Shown: positions 42,886-51,489 of the stretch, in pieces | How the letters are laid out: the number at the start of each line of letters is the position of its first letter | How positions within the stretch are numbered: position 1 is the first letter of the stretch | Source: Caryophanales bacterium UBA4100 | Lineage (GTDB): Bacteria; Bacillota; Bacilli; Paenibacillales; UBA4045 | DNA length: 62,516 bases | Direction of reading: 5' to 3' | NCBI GenBank assembly: GCA_002383285.1 | Contig: DFXU01000050.1 | Location: forward strand, 25,838 to 88,353 | Notes under the pieces: generated by a model | What the model was told of the DNA's origin: nothing | The model's input: the letters and a program-made list of their open reading frames with translations, nothing else | Database searches by the model: none | Translations under genes and position numbers: made by a program

Positions 42886-43916
42886 AAGTCTTAACCTCAC
42901 AGCTCCGCCATCCAGGGCCTAGTTTACAATGGACGGCTACGATTCTAATTCCAATTGCAGCATTCGCTATATTCCTCTTGATATCAGGTGCAAATCCTAT
43001 AGAGCTTTATGGAACGATGCTCGGGTCCGTCTTCGGTGACTGGTATGGCATTGGTGAGGTTGTCATAAAGTCCACGCCATTCATATTAACAGCCCTGGCA
43101 GCCGCGCTGCCAGCCAAGGCAGGTATGATCAATGTGGGTGGTGAGGGTCAACTGGCATTAGGTGCACTCGTGGCAACCTGGTCAGCGGTATATCTGTTGT
43201 CAGATTTGCCAGGTGCTCTTGGTTTGCCATTAATGGCGTTATTCGGAGCTATGGGTGGTTCCATATGGGCAGGTATTGCTGGGATACTCAAGACCAGAGG
43301 AAATATGAATGAGACGATCACAACGCTTCTCATGAATTATATCGCCTTCTTCACAATCGGATTTTTCTGCCAAGGTATTCTGAAGGATCCCGCATCCTTC
43401 AACTGGCCCTTCTCACCTCCCGTTGCCGAGCAGCTTAGACTTCCTACTTTCTCCATAACCAGTCGAGCGCACATTGGAATTTTCATAGCAATAGCTGTAG
43501 CGCTCTTGGTCTGGTTTGTTATCTATCATACGCGACTTGGATTTCGAATTAGAACGGTCGGTGGTAATGCAGAGGCGGCGAGGCAGGCAGGAATTAATGT
43601 AAAGGCTATACAGCTAGGTGTATTGATTGCAGCAGGCGCGATCGCCGGATTAGCTGGAATGATCGAGATTGCTGGAGTTGAGGAGCGCCTGCGACCAACA
43701 ACTGGTGTGAATTATGGATACTTGGGCTTCTTAGCCTCTTGGATGGCATGGAATCACCCCATTCGCTTAGTCGTCACCGCCTTCATCATCGGGATGATTA
43801 GTGTGGCGGGCAGTAGCATGGAGATGAATAGCGGCTTACCCGCATCATCGGTTCAAATTTTAATGGCGCTTGTGCTATTTGCACTTCTCATTATGGGAAG
43901 GAGGACGAAGGCATGA
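42882..43916 (+). CDS. ABC importer permease 1 (BMP/nucleoside family)
   Basis: Overlaps the ATPase stop as ATGA. The 344-residue protein has about ten helices with the family's AALPAKAGMINVGGEGQ segment near the second helix and FRIRTVGGNAEAARQAGI near residue 220. It pairs with the next gene's product to form the pore of a type of importer related to ribose and nucleoside systems. Confidence 0.9.
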   Translation: MKVLTSQLRHPGPSLQWTATILIPIAAFAIFLLISGANPIELYGTMLGSVFGDWYGIGEVVIKSTPFILTALAAALPAKAGMINVGGEGQLALGALVATWSAVYLLSDLPGALGLPLMALFGAMGGSIWAGIAGILKTRGNMNETITTLLMNYIAFFTIGFFCQGILKDPASFNWPFSPPVAEQLRLPTFSITSRAHIGIFIAIAVALLVWFVIYHTRLGFRIRTVGGNAEAARQAGINVKAIQLGVLIAAGAIAGLAGMIEIAGVEERLRPTTGVNYGYLGFLASWMAWNHPIRLVVTAFIIGMISVAGSSMEMNSGLPASSVQILMALVLFALLIMGRRTKA

Positions 43917-44824
43917 TCGTTGATTTATTAACAGGAACAGTGCGAGCGGGAACGGCGGTCCTATATGCGAGCTTGGGGGAGTTAATCGCCGAACGAGCAG
44001 GTGTCGTGAATCTTGGGACAGAGGGCTCAATGTTAAGCGGTGCACTCGGGGCGTTCGTAGTAACAGCATGGACAGGAAATCCATGGCTGGGTGCATTAGC
44101 AGGCGGCCTGTGTGGAGCGATGATGTCGTTAGTCCATGCGTTCCTGGTCATTACCCGGAATGCTAACCAGCTTGCATCAGGCTTGACGGTGATGTTCTTC
44201 GCAATGGGTCTGACTGCGTTCTTCGGAAGAGGCTATGTACAGACGCAGATTCATGGTTTCGAGCCCTGGGCGGTTCCTCTATTGTCGGATATTCCGCTTA
44301 TAGGTCGCATTATTTTTCACCATGATCCATTAACGTACATCTCCTTCATTCTTGTACCGGCTATATGGTATCTCCTATTCAAGACACGGTCAGGCATTAT
44401 ACTTCGAGCGACAGGGGAGAGGGAGGATGCGGTTTATGCGAATGGACTCTCACCGAAATTCATCCGATACATGGCTGTATTAGCTGGAGGATTCCTTGCA
44501 GGCATTGGTGGAGCTCAATTGTCCATCGCGTATACCCACACTTGGGTGGAGAATATGACGCAGGGAAAAGGGATTGTTGCTGTTGCGCTAGTTATCTTCG
44601 CTGCTTGGCGCCCAATACGGGCAATGCTGGGCGCGTACCTGTTCGGTGGTGCACAGGCTTTACAGCTGATCGTGCAGCAGCAGGGATATGATGTGTCGCC
44701 TTATCTGCTTTTCATGGCACCATATGTAATTACGATTGTTGCTCTATTCATAGTCGAGAGACGAAGAGTCAGTCGGGTACCTGAAGCCTTAAGCGGCGTA
44801 TTCACCGGATCGGGGGGTGGTTAG
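43913..44824 (+). CDS. ABC importer permease 2 (BMP/nucleoside family)
   Basis: Overlaps the previous gene by ATGA. The 303 residues, about eight helices, carry VLYASLGELIAERAGVVNLG and LRATGEREDAVYANGL, the second-subunit counterparts of the motifs in permease 1. Overlaps among the ATPase and the two permeases point to equal expression from one message. Confidence 0.9.
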   Translation: MIVDLLTGTVRAGTAVLYASLGELIAERAGVVNLGTEGSMLSGALGAFVVTAWTGNPWLGALAGGLCGAMMSLVHAFLVITRNANQLASGLTVMFFAMGLTAFFGRGYVQTQIHGFEPWAVPLLSDIPLIGRIIFHHDPLTYISFILVPAIWYLLFKTRSGIILRATGEREDAVYANGLSPKFIRYMAVLAGGFLAGIGGAQLSIAYTHTWVENMTQGKGIVAVALVIFAAWRPIRAMLGAYLFGGAQALQLIVQQQGYDVSPYLLFMAPYVITIVALFIVERRRVSRVPEALSGVFTGSGGG

Positions 44825-44940
44825 CACGCTGTGTCATAGATGCGGATGAGAATAAAGGGAAGCTGTGCAGTTAAGGCATAACAAAAGTGATTAAGAGAGA
44901 AATAGGAGTGCGGCAATTAATCATATTGGGAGGGTTTACG

Positions 44941-46119
44941 ATGACGAAGATGACGAATGGGACAATGGCAAAGCTAGGTTTAGTAGTCGCAATGGTGTTC
45001 GTGTTGGTATTCATTACAGCTTGTGGTAATAACGAGGTGGCATCAACCAATGAAGAAGCGCCAACTACGGCAACAGCAGCGAGTGATGCAACAGAGCCGG
45101 GTACAGGTGGTAAAGCCGTCGGATTTATTTTCGTAGGTGCAAAGGATGACTATGGTTATAACCAAGCGGGTTATATCGGTAGTGAGGCTGTTGAAAAGGC
45201 TTTTCCCGATTACAAAATACTTCGTTCCGAGAATGTGCCTGAAACTGCAGAGGCTGAGCGTGTTATGGAGGAGATGATTCGGAATGGGGCTAAGATTATT
45301 TTTCCAACGTCATATGGTCACTTGGATCCGGCCTTGAATGTGGCGAAGCGTCACCCGGATGTACTGTTCTTCCACCAAGGTGGATTGAAGACGGCGGATA
45401 ATCTCGGTACTTACTTCGGCACCATCTGGGAGCCGGTATATATGGCAGGCGTAGCAGCAGGTAAGATGTCCAAGTCAGGGAAGCTAGGTTATATTGTGTC
45501 CATTCCGATTCCGCAGGTATTGCTGAATGTGAATGCCTTCCAATTAGGAGCGAAATCGGTCAATCCGGATGCGACGACAACGGTCGTATTCACGGGCAGC
45601 TGGTGTGATCCAGGTCAGCAAGCGAATGCGGCGAACAGCATGATTGATCAGGGTATCGACGTGCTAACACAGCATCAGGATTGCACGAAGACGGTCATTG
45701 AAACGGCAGAGCGACGCGGTGTAATGTCCGTTGGATACCATGCGGATGCTTCCGAATTAGCACCAAAGGGTTGGATCGTAGGCTCGATATGGAACTGGCC
45801 TACATTGTTCGTTGATATGGTGAAGGTTGCGAGTGAGGGTAAATTTGACGGCAGCCCGTATGATGGTCAATTCCGCGGCATGATGGCAGAGGATATTGTA
45901 CAGCTAACTGGATTTGGTACTGAGGTTCCAGACGATGTGAAGAAGCTAGTTGAGGAGAAGAAGGCGGAGATGGCTGCGGGAACGATGCATCCTTTTGCAG
46001 GGCCGATTAAGGATCAGTCTGGTGCGATTAAGATAGAAGAGGGTGTTACACCTGAAGTCACAGCACTTGAGTCGATAGATTATTTGGTGGAAGGTGTAAT
46101 TGGTAGCATTCCTAAGTGA
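44941..46119 (+). CDS. BMP family substrate-binding lipoprotein
   Basis: Start taken at ATG 44941 behind GGGAGGG. A longer frame from 44887 has no ribosome site. The signal peptide ends in VFITAC (Cys28), so it is membrane-anchored. The body is a BMP/Med fold: GFIFVGAKDDYGYNQAGY, then AKIIFPTSYGH and IDVLTQHQDCTKT. BMP proteins bind nucleosides or purines, but paralogues accept other nitrogen compounds. The amidohydrolases encoded next hint at a ureido, imide or carbamoyl ligand here. Confidence 0.9.
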   Translation: MTKMTNGTMAKLGLVVAMVFVLVFITACGNNEVASTNEEAPTTATAASDATEPGTGGKAVGFIFVGAKDDYGYNQAGYIGSEAVEKAFPDYKILRSENVPETAEAERVMEEMIRNGAKIIFPTSYGHLDPALNVAKRHPDVLFFHQGGLKTADNLGTYFGTIWEPVYMAGVAAGKMSKSGKLGYIVSIPIPQVLLNVNAFQLGAKSVNPDATTTVVFTGSWCDPGQQANAANSMIDQGIDVLTQHQDCTKTVIETAERRGVMSVGYHADASELAPKGWIVGSIWNWPTLFVDMVKVASEGKFDGSPYDGQFRGMMAEDIVQLTGFGTEVPDDVKKLVEEKKAEMAAGTMHPFAGPIKDQSGAIKIEEGVTPEVTALESIDYLVEGVIGSIPK

Positions 46120-46188
46120 TTCTCATCCAGTAAGAGCATATAAGTGAATGAGAAACTAAGCTACATCAGAATTCGGGGGTGAATAATC

Positions 46189-46872
46189 ATGATCACAGCC
46201 AGACCCTATAACTGGCCCTATGATGGGGCAATGGTACCAGAGCATACGGCATTAGTCATAATTGATATGCAAATTGACTTCTGCGGTAAAGGTGGATATG
46301 TGGATCGGATGGGGTATGACTTGTCTTTAACAGCAGGACCGATAGCTCCTATTAAAGAATTATTGGCACGAGTGAGAACGATACCGGGCTTTACCGTTAT
46401 TCATACACGAGAAGGCCATCGACCTGATTTATCAGATTTACCAGCGAACAAGCTGTGGCGTAGTGAACAGATAGGTGCGGGTATCGGTTCAACCGGGCCA
46501 ACAGGACGGATTCTCGTAAGAGGCGAGCCTGGATGGGAAATCATTGATGAGTTAGCACCCATATCAGGTGAGATTATCATTGATAAACCGGGAAAGGGCA
46601 GCTTCTACGCTACTGATCTTGATATGATATTACGTTTGCGCGGGATTACCCATCTTATACTGACAGGTATTACTACGGATGTCTGTGTTCACACGACAAT
46701 GCGTGAAGCGAATGACCGTGGATACGAATGCCTCATTCTAGAGGATTGCACGGGGGCAACCGATCACAATAACCACTTAGCAGCACTCAGTATGGTTACG
46801 ATGCAGGGTGGGGTTTTCGGAGCTGTATCTGACTCGGCAAGTGTAATAAGTACGCTTCATTCATTCATCTAG
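46189..46872 (+). CDS. Isochorismatase-family cysteine amidohydrolase 1
   Basis: ATG start behind GGGGGTGA. The catalytic triad is visible: Asp in VIIDMQIDFC, Lys in IDKPGKGSFYAT and Cys in TTDVCVHTTMREAND. The segment TREGHRPDLSDLPANK and GPTGRILVRGEPGWEI resemble biuret hydrolases and RutB-type ureidoacrylate amidohydrolases, which split C-N bonds of ureido compounds. The protein shares long stretches with the product of 47363-48037. It is encoded directly after the BMP importer, so it likely acts on the imported compound. Confidence 0.85.
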   Translation: MITARPYNWPYDGAMVPEHTALVIIDMQIDFCGKGGYVDRMGYDLSLTAGPIAPIKELLARVRTIPGFTVIHTREGHRPDLSDLPANKLWRSEQIGAGIGSTGPTGRILVRGEPGWEIIDELAPISGEIIIDKPGKGSFYATDLDMILRLRGITHLILTGITTDVCVHTTMREANDRGYECLILEDCTGATDHNNHLAALSMVTMQGGVFGAVSDSASVISTLHSFI

Positions 46873-46920
46873 TGAAATATACAGGATGCTAACAACTAAA
46901 AAATTCAGGAGGAGTCACAT

Positions 46921-47349
46921 ATGATTACAGCTACAAAAACCGTTGTCTTAGAAGGAGAGAGCTTACCCTGGTCACCCATTCATCCCCATCCCGAATTGTA
47001 TCATAAGGAGATCGTGAACGCTGCGACTGCAGATGCACTTGGCATTACAGTTAGCTCTATTCTGTGGGAGAAAATTGGTCTCGGTGGTCAAGTCTTACCT
47101 CATTATCATAATGTAGCTGAGATCATTCATATTACTGTGGGTAAGGTTAAGCTGTTATGTAATGGAGAGTGGCTCTCCTTCAAAGCCGGTGATACATTCC
47201 AAGTTCCTGCAGGAACCATCCATTCTGTAAAGAACGATGATATCATCCCAACGGAGCAAGTTAGTATCTTCTTACCTGCAGGAGATCATGTTCCAGCGAA
47301 TCGATTCTTCGATACGTTCATTGTCGAAGCTGGTGTTACACGTGGATAG
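46921..47349 (+). CDS. Cupin-domain protein
   Basis: ATG start behind AGGAGG. A single cupin barrel of 142 residues has metal-ligand candidates in LPHYHNVAEIIHITVGK (His-x-His and Glu) and a second His in VPAGTIHSV. It sits between the two amidohydrolase genes. It may be an isomerase, a dioxygenase or a binding protein for the same substrate. The function is not fixed by the sequence. Confidence 0.85.
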   Translation: MITATKTVVLEGESLPWSPIHPHPELYHKEIVNAATADALGITVSSILWEKIGLGGQVLPHYHNVAEIIHITVGKVKLLCNGEWLSFKAGDTFQVPAGTIHSVKNDDIIPTEQVSIFLPAGDHVPANRFFDTFIVEAGVTRG

Positions 47350-47362
47350 GTATGTTGAAATT

Positions 47363-48037
47363 ATGGCAAAGCCTAATCCGTTCAGGTTCGTTCCTGAACG
47401 GACGGCTTTGCTTATCATTGATATGCAGAACGATTTTTGTACTCCTGGGGGCTTTGGCGAATTATTAGGTAATGACATTACGCCGACTCATGCAATTATC
47501 CCAACGATCCAGCAGCTATTAGCGCATTGGAGAAGGATGGGTCTGCTCGTTATTCATACCCGAGAGGGGCATCTTCCGGATTTGTCAGATTGTCCGCCGA
47601 GCAAGCTGAGTCGTAGTCGTGCTCAGGGTGCGGGGATTGGAGATCTAGGTCCGATGGGGCGTATTCTCATTCGTGGTGAACGGGGGCATGCCATTGTCGA
47701 AGAGCTAACTCCTCTATCCGATGAATTGATTATTGATAAGCCGGGCAAGGGAGCTTTCTATGCAACACCGTTAGAGGCGATTCTACAACAACGTGGTGTG
47801 GAGTCACTAATTGTTAGTGGAGTTACTACACATGTGTGTGTGCATACAACGTTGCGTGAAGCGAATGATCGTGGATATGAATGTTTAATGCTTGAGGATG
47901 CTACGGCAGCATTCGATGCACGCGATCAAGAGTCTGCCATACGAATGGTACATCAGCAGGGAGGGATTCTTGGTTGGACATCCATGACAGCGGAGCTTAT
48001 TGAGCAGTTGGAGGTGATAGCTAATCGAGAAGGATAA
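47363..48037 (+). CDS. Isochorismatase-family cysteine amidohydrolase 2
   Basis: ATG 47363 begins MAKPNPFRFVPERTALL. A GTG at 47342, overlapping the cupin stop, is an alternative. The triad is Asp in IIDMQNDFC, Lys in IDKPGKGAFYAT and Cys in TTHVCVHTTLREAND. It is a paralogue of the product of 46189-46872, with nearly the same HTREGH-PDLSD and GR-L-RGE segments. The active-site surroundings differ slightly, so the two may act on consecutive or related substrates. Its last 14 nt overlap the start of pucR. Confidence 0.85.
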   Translation: MAKPNPFRFVPERTALLIIDMQNDFCTPGGFGELLGNDITPTHAIIPTIQQLLAHWRRMGLLVIHTREGHLPDLSDCPPSKLSRSRAQGAGIGDLGPMGRILIRGERGHAIVEELTPLSDELIIDKPGKGAFYATPLEAILQQRGVESLIVSGVTTHVCVHTTLREANDRGYECLMLEDATAAFDARDQESAIRMVHQQGGILGWTSMTAELIEQLEVIANREG

Positions 48038-49640
48038 TAAGGAATTTAACAGCCACGATCTATTACGAATATCTCCGCTACGTGGCTCGATTGTGCTTGC
48101 GGGTCACAGTGGTCTAGGACAGAGTGTCAGTCGAGTGAACGTGATGGAGGTACCAGATGTCATTCAATGGGTTCGACCTGGCGAGTTCCTAATGACAACG
48201 GGCTATCCTTTCCGAGATGATCCTGAAGCGTTAGCGGAGCTAATTCCTCAGCTTGCGGAGAAGGGTGTCTCTGCATTCGGTATTAAGACCAAACGATATC
48301 TTGCTGAGGTTCCCGCAAGGGTGCTGAAGCTTGCGGATGAATATGGTCTTCCTCTTATAGAGCTTCCACCTCCAACCGTGTTCTCTGATGTTGTTCGTGA
48401 GGTCATGGAGCGTGTGCTGATTAGAGAATCAGATCAGATCGCTGAGCTTCAGGATCGCTTCTATCGAATTTCTCAAAGCATGCTATCCGATGGAGGACTA
48501 TATGCATTCCTAGATGAGCTGGAGCGTACGGTTAATAATCCAATCGTACTTATTGATAGCTCGGATCGACCTCATTCCTCTCATACACTTCAGGTCATGC
48601 TTGAGCATGTAGATCCACCAATCAATTGGGTCCAGCTTCGTCAACAGGGGAAGCTGGGCTTAAGCTTCTGTACATTAACCGATCGTCAGGTGCGTATTTA
48701 TGGTATTGAGGTTTCAGAGAGGAACCGACAATATGCAGCTTTGTTCGTATTCGAGGTCAATCGCGAATTAACCGCTTTAGACACACTAACTATAGATAGA
48801 GTTGGGATGTTAGCAGGCTTTGAATTGGCTAATCGGAACGCACGTCGGAATGTCGAAGCCAAATATATTGATCAATTTCTACATGATTGGTTAGTTGGGC
48901 GGATTGTAACACGTAGTGATCTACAGTTAAGAGCAGAAGCATGTGGTTGCCCATTAGACATTGGAACGGCTTATCATGCAGCAATTTTGGATTGGAAGGG
49001 GAATACACCTGATATCGGTTTATTACGAGCTGGATTAACGAAGATCAGGAGTAGAGCTACTTCGAATAATGTGAGTATGCTACTGACGATTATAGACGAT
49101 CAATTAGCGTGTATATGTTCAACACCACAAGGAAGTACATTAGACCAGGAGGATAAGCGGCGTAGCGATATCGTTCGTACACTTCAAGCTACATTCACTG
49201 GATCCTTCAGCATTTGTGCGGGACCCACGGTGAATAGCTCTGAACAGCTTCAAGAAAGCTGGGTGAAAGCACGCCGTACAGTAATAATAAGTAGAGGATT
49301 CGCCTTACAAGGGGAATGGTTCGATTATGCAAAGCTAGGTGTTTATACGTTACTAGACCTCATCCCAGATGGTCCGGAGCTATTAGAATTCATGAAGAGA
49401 TATCTCCATCCATTAAGAGAGTACGATTTCAAGCATGAAACTCTGTTAATCGATACACTCAAAGTGTATTTCCAATGCAATGGTAATATGAGACGGACTG
49501 CAGAAGCATTATTCACACACTACAACACGGTTGTATATCGACTAGACAGGGTTCGTAGCATATTAGGAATAGATTTAGAGGACGCAGATGACCGTTTACA
49601 ATTGCAAATTGCAATCAAGCTACATGGATCGAGTAAGTGA
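48024..49640 (+). CDS. PucR family transcriptional regulator with apparent ATC start
   Basis: The PucR N-terminal domain (beginning EFNSHDLLRISPLRGS, then VLAGHSGLGQSV and RPGEFLMTTGYPF) extends upstream of the first ordinary start (GTG 48093). The frame from the TAG at 48018 to 48093 holds no ATG, GTG or TTG. The codon ATC at 48024 sits 9 nt after a near-perfect GGAGGTGAT, so it is the likely start and gives 538 residues. The middle is a GGDEF-like fold. The C-terminus is a PucR helix-turn-helix (GNMRRTAEALFTHYNTVVYR). It probably controls the BMP/amidohydrolase operon that it ends. Confidence 0.8.
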   Translation: MEKDNKEFNSHDLLRISPLRGSIVLAGHSGLGQSVSRVNVMEVPDVIQWVRPGEFLMTTGYPFRDDPEALAELIPQLAEKGVSAFGIKTKRYLAEVPARVLKLADEYGLPLIELPPPTVFSDVVREVMERVLIRESDQIAELQDRFYRISQSMLSDGGLYAFLDELERTVNNPIVLIDSSDRPHSSHTLQVMLEHVDPPINWVQLRQQGKLGLSFCTLTDRQVRIYGIEVSERNRQYAALFVFEVNRELTALDTLTIDRVGMLAGFELANRNARRNVEAKYIDQFLHDWLVGRIVTRSDLQLRAEACGCPLDIGTAYHAAILDWKGNTPDIGLLRAGLTKIRSRATSNNVSMLLTIIDDQLACICSTPQGSTLDQEDKRRSDIVRTLQATFTGSFSICAGPTVNSSEQLQESWVKARRTVIISRGFALQGEWFDYAKLGVYTLLDLIPDGPELLEFMKRYLHPLREYDFKHETLLIDTLKVYFQCNGNMRRTAEALFTHYNTVVYRLDRVRSILGIDLEDADDRLQLQIAIKLHGSSK

Positions 49641-49666
49641 GCTCTTAAGAAGGGAAGGAATTAGTG

Positions 49667-50323
49667 ATGAAAAAGTTATTATATGTAACAGCAAATCCTA
49701 AAGCGAAAGAGGGCTCTAGCAGCTTAACCGTGGGTGAAGTATTTCTAGAAACGTATCGAGCTTTAAACCCATCAGACGAAATTACGGTGTTAGATCTATA
49801 TAACACTTATATTCCTGCCATTGACCAGGATGTATTAAATGCCTGGGGAAAGCTCCAGTCTGGGCAAGGCTTTGGTGAGCTAAGCGCTGAAGAACAAGCT
49901 AAAATTATACGGATGGGTGAGGTCGTAGATCAGTTTATGGCAGCGGATCACTATATATTCGTTACCCCGATGTGGAATTTCAGCTTTCCTTCCAAGATGA
50001 AGGACTATATTGATAATATTGCAGCTGCTGGAAAAACTTTTAAATATACGGTGAATGGACCCGTTGGGCTGCTGCAGAATAAAAAGGTTGTTCATATTCA
50101 ATCATCTGGTGGGATCTATTCACAAGGTCCTGGCGCAGATTTGGACTTCTCCAACCGTTATTTACAGAGGATTGCCACCTTCCTTGGAATAACGGATTAT
50201 CAAAGTGTGTTTATTGAAGGTGCAGCCATGATGCCGGATCAAGCAGAAGCTATATTAGCAAAAGCTAAGGAAGATGCTCGAATGGCAGCTAGGAATATAT
50301 CAGGCGATTTAATCGTGATTTAA
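49667..50323 (+). CDS. azoR: FMN-dependent NADH-azoreductase
   Basis: ATG start behind AAGGAA. The 218-residue flavodoxin-like fold has the AzoR features YVTANPKAKEGSSSL, VTPMWNFSFPSKMKDYID (FMN-binding) and SSGGIYSQGPGADLDF. AzoR enzymes reduce quinones and azo compounds with NAD(P)H and protect against thiol stress. It follows pucR after 26 nt but is probably not part of its regulon. A terminator lies at 50526. Confidence 0.92.
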   Translation: MKKLLYVTANPKAKEGSSSLTVGEVFLETYRALNPSDEITVLDLYNTYIPAIDQDVLNAWGKLQSGQGFGELSAEEQAKIIRMGEVVDQFMAADHYIFVTPMWNFSFPSKMKDYIDNIAAAGKTFKYTVNGPVGLLQNKKVVHIQSSGGIYSQGPGADLDFSNRYLQRIATFLGITDYQSVFIEGAAMMPDQAEAILAKAKEDARMAARNISGDLIVI

Positions 50324-50393
50324 GTGAATAATGTGTATAGTAATGAGTATTCTGTACAAACTAAGTACGATGGTGAAGAGAGGTGTGGTTCCG

Positions 50394-50441
50394 TTGGACT
50401 ATTTAACGAAACAGCCGATTAAAGATCATTATTCATGCTAA
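50394..50441 (+). CDS. Possible 15-aa peptide in the azoR 3' region
   Basis: TTG start with GAGAGGTG 8 nt upstream gives MDYLTKQPIKDHYSC, ending in Cys. In frame, an ATG at 50370 would give 23 residues but has no ribosome site. It lies 70 nt after azoR, upstream of the terminator at 50526. Such a short ORF can occur by chance. It is listed because of the ribosome site and the lack of any other gene in this 336-nt gap. Confidence 0.2.
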   Translation: MDYLTKQPIKDHYSC

Positions 50442-50525
50442 ACAAATGATTGATTGTTGTTATGACGATCCAACATTCACATTTTGTTGTTCGGCGTTGA
50501 AACGATCTAAATCAACACCATCGGA

Positions 50526-50550
50526 AGATCCCTTCGGGGGTCTTTTTTTT
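50526..50550 (+). terminator. Intrinsic terminator between azoR and the acyltransferase genes
   Basis: AGATCCC pairs with GGGGTCT (one wobble) around the stable TTCG loop, followed by eight T. It lies 203 nt after azoR, so it closes azoR or a short transcript within this gap. Confidence 0.85.
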
Positions 50551-50659
50551 CATTACAATTTCTTTATATGTGCAAAACATGGAGTTAAATGTTCGCTGTT
50601 AGACTTTCCTTATAAGATTGTGATCTGTATTCAACATTCGAGGGGAAAGGTGATGGCGG

Positions 50660-51475
50660 ATGAGTACTGTGGCAAATCTAACTCCAGACTACTTACTGGG
50701 AGAGCAAGGCTTTCATTCATCAACTATTGATGGAATCCAGACGCTTATCGTGAAGCTTGCGGATACTACTGAGGAGCTTGAACAGGCATTTCGACTGAGA
50801 TATCGCGTGTTTGTTGAAGAGGAGAATAATTTAGGCTTAAGAAATGATGCTCGTCTAGAGCGGGATGATTACGATGATAGATGTGAGCATCTAATCGTTA
50901 AGAATCTCACTTCGAATGATGTCATCGGCACCTATCGATTGTTACCGGGAAGAAGAACGTCACCGAATCAATCGTTTTATTCAGAATCTGAATTCAATCT
51001 AGCCGGAATTGAGCATCTCAGAGCTTATACATTAGAGCTAGGACGCAGCTGTATTGATCCAGCCTATCGAGGCGGAAGAGCGATTCATATGCTATGGGAG
51101 GGTATCGCTTCTTACACACTTGAGCATGACTATCGCAACCTAATTGGATGTGCGAGTGTCCATATGAAATCATTAGGGGAATTGAATGAGATATATAGCC
51201 TGTTGTTATATAAGCAAGTATTAACTTCAAGGTTTGGTATACACCCCCTGTCTACTCATCGCATCGAAGGCTTACAGTGGTATGACATAGAGGGTCGAGA
51301 ACGGGATATCATGCGGAGACTACCACCGCTGATGAAAGGGTATCAGTGGCTTGGTGCCGAGATTGGCGGGGATCCAGCTTATGATCATATTTTCGATACA
51401 GTAGATTTCCTCATCGTCTTGGAGACGAGCAAGGTTACACGTAGATATAAGAAGCATTTCCTAGATCGTTCATAA
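50660..51475 (+). CDS. OlsB-like GNAT N-acyltransferase
   Basis: ATG start behind AAAGGTGATGG. The pattern is that of the OlsB/FeeM branch of acyltransferases: RLRYRVFVEEE, CEHLIVKN, GTYRLLPGRR, SFYSESEF, LELGRSCIDPAYRGG, MLWEGIA and LIGCASVHM. OlsB joins a 3-hydroxy fatty acyl group to the amino group of ornithine, the first step of ornithine-lipid synthesis. Related enzymes use other amino acids. The length of 271 residues is normal. The acyltransferase downstream could add the second chain, so the pair may make an aminoacyl lipid. Substrate is inferred. Confidence 0.82.
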   Translation: MSTVANLTPDYLLGEQGFHSSTIDGIQTLIVKLADTTEELEQAFRLRYRVFVEEENNLGLRNDARLERDDYDDRCEHLIVKNLTSNDVIGTYRLLPGRRTSPNQSFYSESEFNLAGIEHLRAYTLELGRSCIDPAYRGGRAIHMLWEGIASYTLEHDYRNLIGCASVHMKSLGELNEIYSLLLYKQVLTSRFGIHPLSTHRIEGLQWYDIEGRERDIMRRLPPLMKGYQWLGAEIGGDPAYDHIFDTVDFLIVLETSKVTRRYKKHFLDRS

Positions 51476-51489
51476 CGGAGGTGAGCGGC

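Noticed and set aside
44365..44691. 108-residue ORF inside permease 2
   Set aside because: It lies entirely within a well-supported permease gene in another frame and has no ribosome site.
50446..50730. 94-residue Cys-rich ORF
   Set aside because: It reads straight through the stem and T-run of the terminator at 50526 and overlaps the start of the OlsB-like gene in another frame, so it is not a real gene.
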